A stretch of 64,000 nucleotides of DNA from Bacteroidales bacterium (GTDB taxonomy: Bacteria; Bacteroidota; Bacteroidia; Bacteroidales; UBA932). A program made the translations under genes and the position numbers. The notes below the pieces were generated by a model. It had not been told where the DNA came from. It did not search any database and saw nothing but the letters and a program-made list of their open reading frames with translations. The stretch's first letter is position 1. Each line of letters opens with the position of its first letter. This document shows, piece by piece, positions 33,679-43,200 of the stretch. The stretch covers positions 1 to 64,000 of the forward strand of contig JAFYEZ010000037.1 in NCBI GenBank assembly GCA_017544005.1, read 5' to 3'.

Positions 33679-33857
33679 GATATCGTACTGTATTTAATAA
33701 TGTCTGTTTCAAATAAGTAGATTGTTTCGTCAAAAGCCTCGTTCTGACCTTCTCCGCTTGCGCAGAAGATCCCTGAGGATTCAGTGGCCAGCACGGTACA
33801 GTCCGGGGCCTCGTAAGGCCGCGGAATACATCGAGGAGTTAGAAGTGGTTTTTTCAT
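33675..33857 (-). CDS. 60-residue peptide, first of a tandem pair
   Basis: The product opens MKKPLL and carries P-R-P-Y-E-A-P-D-C near residues 12-20, Cys32, a G-E-G-Q segment and F-D-E-T-I-Y-L-F, then a short tail. Cys20 and Cys32 have the same 12-residue spacing as Cys19 and Cys31 in the peptide that overlaps it by 4 bp. No signal peptide is visible. Sitting between a sialidase-like lipoprotein gene (19-bp gap) and a fimbrillin/BspA gene, it could be a precursor, chaperone-like or regulatory peptide; none of these can be preferred from sequence. Confidence 0.65.
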   Translation of the reverse strand: MKKPLLTPRCIPRPYEAPDCTVLATESSGIFCASGEGQNEAFDETIYLFETDIIKYSTIS

Positions 33858-33876
33858 AGTTGATATATTTATATGG

Positions 33877-35889
33877 TTATTTGTTTCTGAAATCTTTCAC
33901 TTTTACGAAGATAAACTTGTTGGAGTCGTGCTGCCGCACAGGCAGTCCGCGGACCTCCGGAAAGGCGGCCCGGACCACGACGGCCAGGTCGTTGCCGTCC
34001 ACCACCCAGTCGGCATACTGGAAACCGTGGAAGAAGGGATCGGGATCGCTGAGGATGGTGGCCCTTTCCGTCCAGTTGCGCAAATCCGGGCTGGATATTA
34101 ACACCAACTTATTGCGGCGCAGGGAGTTCTGGAGGCCTGCGGCATAAATGCCTTCGTGCGAGAAACTGCCTTCGGTATGCGGATTGGTCAGGCTCCAGTA
34201 GAGGCCGCTCTGCGCGTCGTAGCGCACGGTAAATTTCTTGCCGCCACCGGGCATCGACACCCAGTCCGTAGCGGCATCATAAGCAAGGGTTGTCGTTCCG
34301 GACACGTGGAGAAGCGTCGCATAGTTGCTCGATGCGGCGCTGTTGCTCCGGATGATATTCACCACGGAGCCATCCGGGGCCTCAACCACATTGCCCTCAA
34401 TCATCGAGGAGATGCGGTCGGCACCAATATAATAGGATGTGGCCGTTACGGTATTGGTGGCGGTCCAGGAGGCCGCGTCGAGCAGGTCTGTATCGACCGG
34501 AGCGGAGATGACGAACGGCTTCTTGGAAGCATCGTCATCGTTGTAGGTTTCACAGGCACGCCAGATACGGCCGCCGGAGACGATGCAGGGAACCTGCGCC
34601 GTATGGTATTTGCCTGTCAGGAGCAAACCGGTCGTGCTGCCATCCGGAACGCTCCAGGTACGGCCGTTGTCGGAAGAACGCGAGACGCGGAACCCTTCGC
34701 GGTCGGCGGCGACGCCGAAAAGATAAACATCGTTGCCGTAAACGAAGAGGTTCGTATAATTTTCAATCAGGTTGACGGCGGAACTGTATTCCCCGAAAGG
34801 AGCCCAGGTGGCGCCGTGGTCGGTGGAGCGGAACATCGAAATCCCCTCTTTCTCCTTCACACCCGTGCAGGCGGCAAGCAGGTTGCCGTCGGGCAGCAGC
34901 GCGATACAGACGTTGGAAACGGTACCGCTGCGGAGCTTGGCCACCTCTGAAATCGTCACGTCGCCAAAGTCCGACACCCCCTGTACGCGGATGGCGTGGC
35001 CGAATACGAAGGGCGCGCGGGTAGCAGAAGCAGTAGCGGGCATCGAAATCCAGTCGCCCAGGGTATAATTGTCTGCCTTGAAAACACGGTAGGTAAGCGT
35101 GCCCAGCAGAAATGTTTTCCCCGTTGCAGTCCATCCCGGGAGGGTTTCCTCCACGGAGGCAATCAGGGGTTCTTCGGAGAGGCCAAACCGCATCCGGGTG
35201 ACGCCCTTGCTTTCAATCAGGCCGGTAGCGCATTGGACGGAATGGCCGCCGAAAGCTGTGAGGGCATCATCGGCAAAGAGATAGTTGTCGTTCTGGGGGA
35301 AGGCCTTCTGTCCTTTCTTTACCGTACGGACGTCGATCAGCTCGCCCTCGACCTGCACCTCGTTGGCAGCCAGTGTTTCAGGGGATCCTTCCTGGATCCA
35401 GGTGATTCTGCGGGCAAGGGGAACCGCGCTGAAGGTTCCGTCCAGGACGGGAATCTCCACCCGCGCGCCGGCGGAAACAATCTTTGAAAAGATGGCCAGC
35501 GTGATGATGGAGGAACCGTACGTACAGTTGCAGGTGTTCTCCCCCGCCGAGGAGTCGGCCACCAACGTCCAGCCGGAGGGAACCGGCGAAGCGGGCGCCA
35601 GAATATAGACAGGACCTTTGATATCGGTAATGATGACTCCGCCATTGTGCGATTCGGAGTTGCTGACCAGCATTTCGAATCCGGCAAAGTAGGGATGAAG
35701 CGCGCCCGACAGGACGGCGTGCTTGTCCGGCATCACGACGGCGCCGGCCTCGTAAACAGCCCGGGTATAACCGGTTCCATCCACGGTAACGGTATCGGGT
35801 GTGCCTTTCTCGACGGGGTCGGTCGGGCCACAGGCGCCGCAGAGCAGCAGCGCCAGCAGGAGAGGAATATAGCGTAAACCGTGTTTCAT
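33877..35889 (-). CDS. sialidase-like (Asp-box) lipoprotein with extra N-terminal domain
   Basis: The 670-residue lipoprotein has lipobox C-G-A-C. An additional beta-rich domain of about 150 residues precedes the shared part that begins at V-E-G-E-L-I-D-V-R-T. The propeller shows Asp boxes S-T-D-H-G-A-T-W and S-S-D-N-G-R-T-W, then W-R-A-C-E-T-Y, G-G-G-K-K-F-T-V-R-Y-D, H-G-F-Q-Y-A-D-W and V-R-Q-H-D-S-N. It is closely parallel to the protein at 10213. Likely a surface exo-glycosidase or binding protein; true sialidase activity is unproven. It begins 1 bp after the stop of the fimbrillin/DUF5017 gene. Confidence 0.85.
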   Translation of the reverse strand: MKHGLRYIPLLLALLLCGACGPTDPVEKGTPDTVTVDGTGYTRAVYEAGAVVMPDKHAVLSGALHPYFAGFEMLVSNSESHNGGVIITDIKGPVYILAPASPVPSGWTLVADSSAGENTCNCTYGSSIITLAIFSKIVSAGARVEIPVLDGTFSAVPLARRITWIQEGSPETLAANEVQVEGELIDVRTVKKGQKAFPQNDNYLFADDALTAFGGHSVQCATGLIESKGVTRMRFGLSEEPLIASVEETLPGWTATGKTFLLGTLTYRVFKADNYTLGDWISMPATASATRAPFVFGHAIRVQGVSDFGDVTISEVAKLRSGTVSNVCIALLPDGNLLAACTGVKEKEGISMFRSTDHGATWAPFGEYSSAVNLIENYTNLFVYGNDVYLFGVAADREGFRVSRSSDNGRTWSVPDGSTTGLLLTGKYHTAQVPCIVSGGRIWRACETYNDDDASKKPFVISAPVDTDLLDAASWTATNTVTATSYYIGADRISSMIEGNVVEAPDGSVVNIIRSNSAASSNYATLLHVSGTTTLAYDAATDWVSMPGGGKKFTVRYDAQSGLYWSLTNPHTEGSFSHEGIYAAGLQNSLRRNKLVLISSPDLRNWTERATILSDPDPFFHGFQYADWVVDGNDLAVVVRAAFPEVRGLPVRQHDSNKFIFVKVKDFRNK

Positions 35890-35890
35890 C

Positions 35891-37681
35891 TTATTGTACC
35901 GTTATGTTAAAGGTGCGGGTTTCGGTTTTGTCACCGGTCAAGGTCGGACAGGAGGCCACGAAGACCGCCTTGTAGGTACCCGGTTCGGTGAAGGTATAAC
36001 TCCAGGAGCCCGGCGTATCGGCCCCTTCCGCCTGCACGGTGAAGGGTTTGTCCGGTCCGTGGTTGGTCTTGGCGGGCTTGAAAGCCTCGTTGGCGACGGC
36101 ATAGGCGTCGCGGTCGGCCGTCGGCTTGAAATCCGACATAAAGCGGAAGGCCGGATAGTCGGGCACGCCAGCGCTGGTCTTGGGCGTCTGCCACATCGGA
36201 ACATTGGAGGAGCTGACGCCGCTCCATTTGTCGGAATCCCAGACGAAGGTCAGTCCGGCCGGCGACATCTCCCAGTCGCCCACGCGGAAGCGGGTCACAT
36301 AGGAGACGGTACGGGTATTGCCCAGCGTAGCGTCGTGTTTGTCGGCGTGCCAGAACATCGCCACATAGAGAGAATCGGCCGTCGCGAATTCCGGGGCGAG
36401 GTCATACTCGCCTGAATCTACGAAGTACTTGTCGTAGTTGGCCTTCGAGGAGGTAATCGGGTTGTCGGTACCGAGATTCTCCGTCGCGAAGGTGAAGTGG
36501 TCGGAGATGTCCTTCCAGGTGGCGGCCAGGATGGCGGCTTCGGTCATCTCGCCGGTATAGTTTTCGGAGACCTTGACCAGCGGATGGTTATTCTGTGTAC
36601 CGGCCGAAATGGCGTGTTTGAAGGAGAGCATCAGGGAGCCCGTCTCGACGCGGTCCTTGTCGGCATAGTCGTAGTCGTGGAACTTCTCGCCGGAGTAGAA
36701 GTCAATTTTGGCGGCGGTTCCGCTTACGTTGAAGGAGAGGGCTTCGCCGGCATTCACCGTCAGGGCCATCGCAGTAATGTCGAAAGGATCGGCCTGGACG
36801 AAATCGGCTACCTCGAGAACGAGGTTCCGGGTATAACTCTTTCCTGCGGCGAAGGTGATTGCGGGCAGGGAGACCGTCGCCACGGAGCCGTCGATGGCGG
36901 TCACTTCAGCCTTTACGGGCGAAGCGTGCGCGCCGGGCAGCACCGTAATCCAGGCATCGGACTCGTGGTCGGGATCAAGCACCGGCAGGGTGCCGAAGCC
37001 GAGCGTCACCTCCTTCTCTCCGGCTGCAGCCACGGGGGTCGATGCAGGGTTGGTCAAATCGAGCGTCACCGCATCGCCCGCGAAAGGCGCGTCTGCGGAG
37101 ACCAGCTTCACGCGGCGGACGGGAACGTTTACCGGGGAACCCGGCGCCATCTTCAGGGTTAGGTGTACCGTACTGAAGGCGGGCGCAAACTGGAAGTCAG
37201 CCTGCGCGGAGGAGCCGGAAACCGTCACGGGCGCTGCACGGAAGAGTTGCAGCGCAGGCAGGTGCGCCACGTCGCCTTCGGAAGCCTGCGTCTGGAGCGC
37301 CGGCAGCGGGAAGGTAACGGTCGGAGCGGAAGTTACGCCGCCGCGCCAGGGAGTGTAGGCATAATAGGAGCAGGCGCTGCCGTCGAAGAGGAACATCGTC
37401 TCCTCGCTGACTGCGCTGAAGAGGGCGGCCGTAGGATCGGTCTTACTGACCTCTGCCGTATAGGGGAAGTTACCGCGGGTGGAGGCGCTGCTCCAGATAC
37501 CGATGGTATCGTCGGGCGACCAGGCGACCGTCAGGTTGCCGCCTGTGGCGGAGAAGGCCGTCCGGGTGAGGGAAGCGGTAGCGGTGAAGCGCACAGGCTC
37601 GGTCTGCCATGCCGCAGGCTCCTTCACGCCGCAGGAGGCCGCGAGGAGCAGGACGGAGATTGTAAAGAGTATCTTTTTCAT
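35891..37681 (-). CDS. fimbrillin-like plus DUF5017-like fusion lipoprotein
   Basis: The start at 37681 gives MKKIL and lipobox A-A-S-C; an in-frame start at 37693 overlaps the gene before. Residues about 25-285 are fimbrillin-like (L-T-V-A-W-S-P-D-D-T-I-G-I-W and a Y-Y-A-Y-T-P-W block). Residues about 300-596 are DUF5017-like, with F-N-V-S-G-T-A-A-K-I-D-F-Y-S-G-E, W-K-D-I-S-D-H-F and a closing Y-T-F-T-E-P-G-T-Y-K-A-V-F strand. It thus joins two modules that elsewhere in this window are on separate proteins. Position after SusD and another DUF5017 protein suggests a surface glycan-binding role. Confidence 0.83.
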   Translation of the reverse strand: MKKILFTISVLLLAASCGVKEPAAWQTEPVRFTATASLTRTAFSATGGNLTVAWSPDDTIGIWSSASTRGNFPYTAEVSKTDPTAALFSAVSEETMFLFDGSACSYYAYTPWRGGVTSAPTVTFPLPALQTQASEGDVAHLPALQLFRAAPVTVSGSSAQADFQFAPAFSTVHLTLKMAPGSPVNVPVRRVKLVSADAPFAGDAVTLDLTNPASTPVAAAGEKEVTLGFGTLPVLDPDHESDAWITVLPGAHASPVKAEVTAIDGSVATVSLPAITFAAGKSYTRNLVLEVADFVQADPFDITAMALTVNAGEALSFNVSGTAAKIDFYSGEKFHDYDYADKDRVETGSLMLSFKHAISAGTQNNHPLVKVSENYTGEMTEAAILAATWKDISDHFTFATENLGTDNPITSSKANYDKYFVDSGEYDLAPEFATADSLYVAMFWHADKHDATLGNTRTVSYVTRFRVGDWEMSPAGLTFVWDSDKWSGVSSSNVPMWQTPKTSAGVPDYPAFRFMSDFKPTADRDAYAVANEAFKPAKTNHGPDKPFTVQAEGADTPGSWSYTFTEPGTYKAVFVASCPTLTGDKTETRTFNITVQ

Positions 37682-37686
37682 AGCGG

Positions 37687-38682
37687 CTACCATTCTGCGG
37701 GTACGGGACCGGTAATATTGCCGGAATCCTGTACGACATTGATTGTGATTTCACGGACCACCTCCTTGCGGCCTTCCACGCCGGCATTCGTACCGACGAA
37801 GACCACTTTGTAGGTACCGGGGGTGTTCCAGGTATAATAGTATTTCCGCATCTGCGGGTCGGCAATCGACTTGATGCCGACGCCCTTGTCGCGTCCGAGG
37901 TTCATCTCGCCTGGACGCTGGATCGCGCCGGAAATTGCCCAGACATTCAGGTCCACCGCAGGTTTGAACTGCGAACGGAAAAGGATGCGGGCGGAGGTGG
38001 CGGGCAAGGCCGGAAGGTTGGCTGTCGGAATGGTCTCACACCCCGCGCCCAGAATCAGCTGCCAGCCCTGGTCGTAGATGTCGTAGGCCGTGACGGGGCC
38101 GGCCGGCGTCTCGCAGAAGATATTCATATTGGTGAACTGCCATTGGGTACGGCCATTCCCGGCACCTCCCGCAGCAGTCGCATTGAAGGCCGCCACGTGG
38201 TAGTAAAGCCGGAAATAGACGGGTGTGCCGTCGGCGGGCAGGATGTCATTCAGGCTGAGTTCCCCGGCGGGGACGGTCTGCCCCACATCGGTCGGCCAGG
38301 CGAATTCGCCGGTGATGTCGTGCCAGGTGGCAGCGGCCATTGCCGCTTCCGTGTATTCTCCGCTGAAATCAGAGGACCACGAGAAGGGAACCGTCGCCGG
38401 GTTGGGATAACCTGCCGTTCCGGAAGAGGTGGTGACGCTGAAGGTGATCTTCGTGTCACCGGCACCGATGCGGTCGGTGTCACGGTAGGTGTAGTCGCTG
38501 CCGGGTTCACCCGACCAGAAAGCAAGGATATCCTGCTCTCCTTCCAGCGAAAACTCCACCTTCTGGCCGGCCTTCACGGTCTCCGGAGCCGTCACCTCCA
38601 GCGTAGGCTGCCGGAGAGCATAGGGATCCTCGCAGGCCGCCAGAAGCAACAGGGTTGATAATAATATCGTCGTTCTTTTCAT
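37687..38682 (-). CDS. DUF5017-like surface lipoprotein (SusE/F position)
   Basis: The start at 38682 gives MKRTT and lipobox L-A-A-C; upstream in-frame codons to 38718 would overlap the SusD gene. The protein carries the DUF5017 opening V-E-F-S-L-E-G-E-Q-D-I-L-A-F-W-S-G-E, W-H-D-I-T-G-E-F, G-V-G-I-K-S-I and the final Y-T-W-N-T-P-G-T-Y-K-V-V-F strand. It is a paralogue of the protein at 17260 and occupies the same slot right after SusD, so the two SusCD-DUF5017 blocks look duplicated. Expected to bind glycan at the surface; not shown. Confidence 0.82.
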   Translation of the reverse strand: MKRTTILLSTLLLLAACEDPYALRQPTLEVTAPETVKAGQKVEFSLEGEQDILAFWSGEPGSDYTYRDTDRIGAGDTKITFSVTTSSGTAGYPNPATVPFSWSSDFSGEYTEAAMAAATWHDITGEFAWPTDVGQTVPAGELSLNDILPADGTPVYFRLYYHVAAFNATAAGGAGNGRTQWQFTNMNIFCETPAGPVTAYDIYDQGWQLILGAGCETIPTANLPALPATSARILFRSQFKPAVDLNVWAISGAIQRPGEMNLGRDKGVGIKSIADPQMRKYYYTWNTPGTYKVVFVGTNAGVEGRKEVVREITINVVQDSGNITGPVPAEW

Positions 38683-38695
38683 CTGTACCTCCTTT

Positions 38696-40288
38696 TTACC
38701 ATCCGGTATTCTGGACAAGGTTGCGGTTCACGCCCATTTCATAGGACGGGATAGGCCAGAGCACATCCCGGGCCTGGGCGTTGCGGTAATACTCCCGGGC
38801 CGCCACATAATAGGAGGAGGTGTAGGCCCCGGGAATCAGGGATTCAACGTGTTTCATACGGTGGTAGAATTCACCCCAGCGCACGATATCGTCCTTGCGC
38901 AGAAGTTCGAAACCGAGTTCTCGGGCGCGCTCGTCCTTGATGGTTTCAAGCAACGCGACACCCCCTTCGTTGGGAACATCCACGGAGGCGTCGGCCGTAA
39001 GCGGATCCTTGCCGTAGCCGCGGCGCCGTACCTGATTCAGGCACTCGTAGGCGGCGGAGAGTTCTTCCGCCGTGCGGTCGTCATCGCAGGCCACCGCCTC
39101 AGCGTACATCAGCAGCACGTCGGAGTAGCGCAGCAGCGGGAAGTTGGTCGGCGTATTGGTCACGCTCTTGGGCATCAGGGTCTCATATTCCCGGCGGAAC
39201 TTGCCGCAGAAGCGGACCCACAGATTGGTGGTCTGCACGGTCTTTTCGCCGGTGGTGGAGTTGTAGGTGTAAGGCGCAATGGTCCAGTCGCGTCGCAGGT
39301 CCGCCTCTTCGAAGAGATTGTAGAAATAGGAGGTTGCCCGGGCTGTTCCGATGGAAACGCCGATGTCGTCCCTCAGACCGCCGGAATTGGAGAAGCCGAT
39401 GCCATTGTTGCGGCCCACCATCCCGGCCACCGTGGTGTAGGTACCGGTGTTGTTGCCGTAGAACTCAACTTCCCAGATGCTCTCCTTGATGTCGTAAATG
39501 TCCTGCATATAATTGATGAAGACCTGTTCGAACGAAGGGTTCAGCTCGTGGAAGTTCAGGTCGATCACCTGCTTTGCGCAGCTCTTGGCCTTGGCGTACA
39601 TACCGGGCAGGTAGCAGGGATAACCGGCTGCATCCAGGCAGACGCGGGCCAGAATGCCCCAGGCCGCCGATTTGCTCAGGTGACCGCCGCCATCGAGCGC
39701 CGATGCGTCCGGAAGGCCGGCAACGGAGGCCTCCATCTCGGAGATGATGTTGGCGTAAACCGTCGCCTGCGGCGTCTGCGGAAGCTGGATATCAGCCACA
39801 TTGCCCGAAGCGGGCACGGCCGTCACATAGGGAATGTTGCCGAAGCGCACCGTCAGCATAAAGTGGTAATAGGCGCGCAGGAAGCGGGCCTCGGAGGTGA
39901 TGTGCAGTTTCTCCGCATCCTCCAGGTTGCAGCGGTCGATGTTCTCCAGCAGGCGGTTGGCATTGCCGATGCTCTGATAGAGATAGCGCCAGTAACTGTT
40001 GATCTTGGCGTCGGAAGCCACCACTTCGTAATAGCCCACCGAGTTCGCGTCGCTGTTGTAGTATTCATAGCCGATATCGGCCGAAAGGCCCATACGGCCC
40101 AGCATATTGTTGCCGTAAAGCTGAGAAGCGCCGAGGGTGCAATATACCCCGTTGAGGGCCTCCTCTGCATCCGCGGGGGTCCGGAAGGAGTCTTCCACCG
40201 TCTTGACGTCCTGCGGATAGGTGTCCAGGAAGTTGCAGCCGGCGGCCGCAAATACCGTTGCAAGAAGAAGAATGATTCTGTGTTTCAT
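38696..40288 (-). CDS. SusD/RagB-family outer-membrane lipoprotein
   Basis: The 530-residue lipoprotein has lipobox A-A-G-C followed by N-F-L-D-T-Y-P, the canonical SusD start. N-Q-V-R-R-R-G, Y-S-D-V-L-L-M-Y-A-E-A and R-D-V-L-W-P-I-P near the end confirm the family. It pairs with the SusC ending 11 bp upstream. The closest visible relative is the SusD at 18297, with the same sequence of motifs along its length. Confidence 0.95.
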   Translation of the reverse strand: MKHRIILLLATVFAAAGCNFLDTYPQDVKTVEDSFRTPADAEEALNGVYCTLGASQLYGNNMLGRMGLSADIGYEYYNSDANSVGYYEVVASDAKINSYWRYLYQSIGNANRLLENIDRCNLEDAEKLHITSEARFLRAYYHFMLTVRFGNIPYVTAVPASGNVADIQLPQTPQATVYANIISEMEASVAGLPDASALDGGGHLSKSAAWGILARVCLDAAGYPCYLPGMYAKAKSCAKQVIDLNFHELNPSFEQVFINYMQDIYDIKESIWEVEFYGNNTGTYTTVAGMVGRNNGIGFSNSGGLRDDIGVSIGTARATSYFYNLFEEADLRRDWTIAPYTYNSTTGEKTVQTTNLWVRFCGKFRREYETLMPKSVTNTPTNFPLLRYSDVLLMYAEAVACDDDRTAEELSAAYECLNQVRRRGYGKDPLTADASVDVPNEGGVALLETIKDERARELGFELLRKDDIVRWGEFYHRMKHVESLIPGAYTSSYYVAAREYYRNAQARDVLWPIPSYEMGVNRNLVQNTGW

Positions 40289-40299
40289 AGCGGTTCCTC

Positions 40300-43200
40300 C
40301 TAGAATGTAATGTCAATTCCCGTGGTGAAGACCCGGTTGCGGGCGTAGGCGCTGTAGTCGAAGCCCGGCGTCAGGGTGGTATGCCGCGTGGAGACCTCGG
40401 GATCCAGACCGGAGTAGCGGGTCAGTGTCCAGAGGTTCTGACCGGAAATGTTCACCGAAAGCGATTCGAGATGCATCCGGTTGGTAATCCGGCGCGGAAG
40501 CGTATAGCTGAGCTGCATCGTCTTCAGACGGAGGAAACTGCCGTCCTCGATGGTGCGCGAGGAGTAGATGCCGCGAGGGCCCTGTCCGCCTACGCGGAAG
40601 TTGCGGCTGTTCTGGTTGTCGAAGGTCCAGTGATCGTTGTAGGAGGCGAACTGGTTGATGTTCTTGTTGCCGTAGTTGCCCTCCATAAAGATCCTGTTGG
40701 CGTTCATGATGTCGTTGCCATAGCTCCACTGGAAGAAGATGTTGAGGTTGAAGTTCCGCCAGGTGAAGTTGTTGTTCAGGCCTCCAATATGAATAGGTGC
40801 GCAGCGGCCGATCACGACCATATCCTGGTCGTTGACAATCCCGTCGCCGTTGATGTCGGCATACTTGATGTCGCCCGGCTGGATGCTTGCGCGGTCGTTG
40901 CCGTTGGAAGGCACGCCCTCCTTGAGCACATACTTGCCGGCCGGGGTCACGTCGAAGTCCTCAACACCGTAAACGCCTTCCCAGATCGCTCCGTAGAAGG
41001 AGGCAACCGGACCGCCCACGCGCGCGATATAGAGATTGGTAGCATTGAAATCTCCCGTGAAGCTGACGGCGTTCAACAGGACCTCCTGGCCCTCGGACAA
41101 CTGCAGCACGCGGTCGCGGTTGAAGCTGATGTTGAAGTCGCCGCTCCAGATGAAATCCCGCGTGTGGACCGGCGTGAAGCCCAGCGTCAGTTCGAGGCCG
41201 TCGTTGCGGATCTTGCCGATATTCTTGTACATACTGGCAAAACCGGTGGAGTACGGCAGGCGGGCGTTGAGCAGCAGGTTGCGGGTAATCTTGCGATAGA
41301 GGTCCGCCGTCAGGCTGAGGCGGCCGTCGAAGAGACGCAGGTCCAGGCCCAGGTCCACCTGGTCTGTGGTTTCCCAGGTCAGGGCCTCGTTTCCGAGGGC
41401 GCTCTGTACCAGTGCAATCTGCGGCGTATTGTCGAACGGATAGTAATCGGTTGCGGAGAGGGTGGCATACGAAGAGTAGTCCCCTACCTTGTTGTTACCG
41501 GTAGAACCATAGGTCAGGCGCAACTTGGCATCTTCGACCCAGGTGACGTTCTTCATAAAATCCTCCCGGCTGAAGCGCCACGCGAAAGCGGCGGAGGGGA
41601 AGAGACCCCACTTGTGGCCGGGGGCGAACTTGCTCGAACCGTCGGCACGCAGGGAACCGGTGAAGAGATACCGGTCACCGTAGGAGTAGTTGACACGCCC
41701 CAGGAATGACATCAGCGTGTTCTTGCTCAGCGTGGTGACCATATCCTGCGGAATACCGTCGTCCATTCCGCTCAAACCGAGATCTTCGTGGGGAATCTGG
41801 GCAGCGGTGAAACCGTAGATGTTCTTGTCCGTTCCCTGCATCGTAAAGCCGCCGAGAACGGACAGTTTGTGTTTCTTGTTCAGTTTCGGATTCCAGGAAA
41901 CGGTGTTCTCGTTCATCCAGTTCAGGGTCTGCGTCTCCCGGAAGCTGCCGTTGATGCCGAGCGTATTGGTGACGCGCGGGAAGCCCTTGTAAGTCTTGGA
42001 ATTGTTGAATTCCAACCAGCGGTTGAGCTTGTTCTCGAATCCGGCGCGAAGATTCAGTTTCAGCGTAGGTGTAATTTTCCACTCAAGTTTTCCGTTGGCG
42101 TTGAAGGTGGTATTCCTGCGGGAGGTCTGTTCGTTGGCGTTGGAGATGACGGGGTTCATCGTGGAAGCTGAGTCGTTCTCGTCGGCCAGCAGGTCCTCCT
42201 CATCGAGCGTGGTCAGGGAGACCGGACGGTAGGTCCACACGCGGTACATCAGGTAGGTTGTATAGGAGTTGCTCGTGGAAAGCGAAGCGGAAGAGGCCTG
42301 GCCGGAAGTAATCGCCTCTGTATAGGAGGCGTTCAGGTTCAGGCGCAGCTTCTTGGAGAGCTTGTGTTCCAGTGCGAAACGACCCTGGTATTTCTGATAG
42401 CCAGAATTGACGATGACGCCGGGCTGGTCCACCACGGAACCGGATACCGAAAACCGGGTCTGGTCGGTGCCGCCCATCACGGAGAGGTGGTGGGTCTGGA
42501 CGAGGGCGTTGCGGAAGACGCGGTCCTGCCAGTCGATGGCGTTGTAATTGATGTAGTCCTCCAGCGTGCGGCCGGGATTCGTCAGGTATTTGTCGAAGTT
42601 CTCGGATCCGCGTTCCAACTGGTAGAGCACGAACTCGTACGGAGTCATCAGTTCCATTTGCTTGGCGGCCTGATGGATACCGACGGTGCCGGAATAACTT
42701 ACATCCGTCTTGCCGAGTTTACCCTTTTTCGTTTCGATGATAATGACGCCGTTGGCACCGCGGGAGCCGTAGATGGCGGTAGAGGAGGCATCCTTGAGCA
42801 CCGTCACGGAAGCAATGTCGTTCGGGCTCAGGGCCGAAGTGGAGTAGTCTTCCATCGGGAAGCCGTCAATCACATAGAGCGGGGCGTTGCTCTGGGTGAG
42901 GGAGTTGGCGCCACGGATCACGACATCCATATCGTATCCCGGCTGTCCGTCGGCCGAAGTGACCGCAACGCCGGCGATGCGGCCCTGCAGGGCCTGGTCC
43001 AGTCCGGCGACGGGCGCGCGGCGGATTTCGTCGATCTTGACGTGGGCCACCGTACCGGTGACGTCCACCAGCCTCTGTTCCCCATAGCCGACCTCGATAA
43101 CCGCCTCCTGGAGCATTACGGCGTCATCCTTGAGGGTAAAGTTCACGGTCGTGCGGCCGTTCACCTCCTGCGTCTCGGTGACGTAACCCATCATCGAGGC

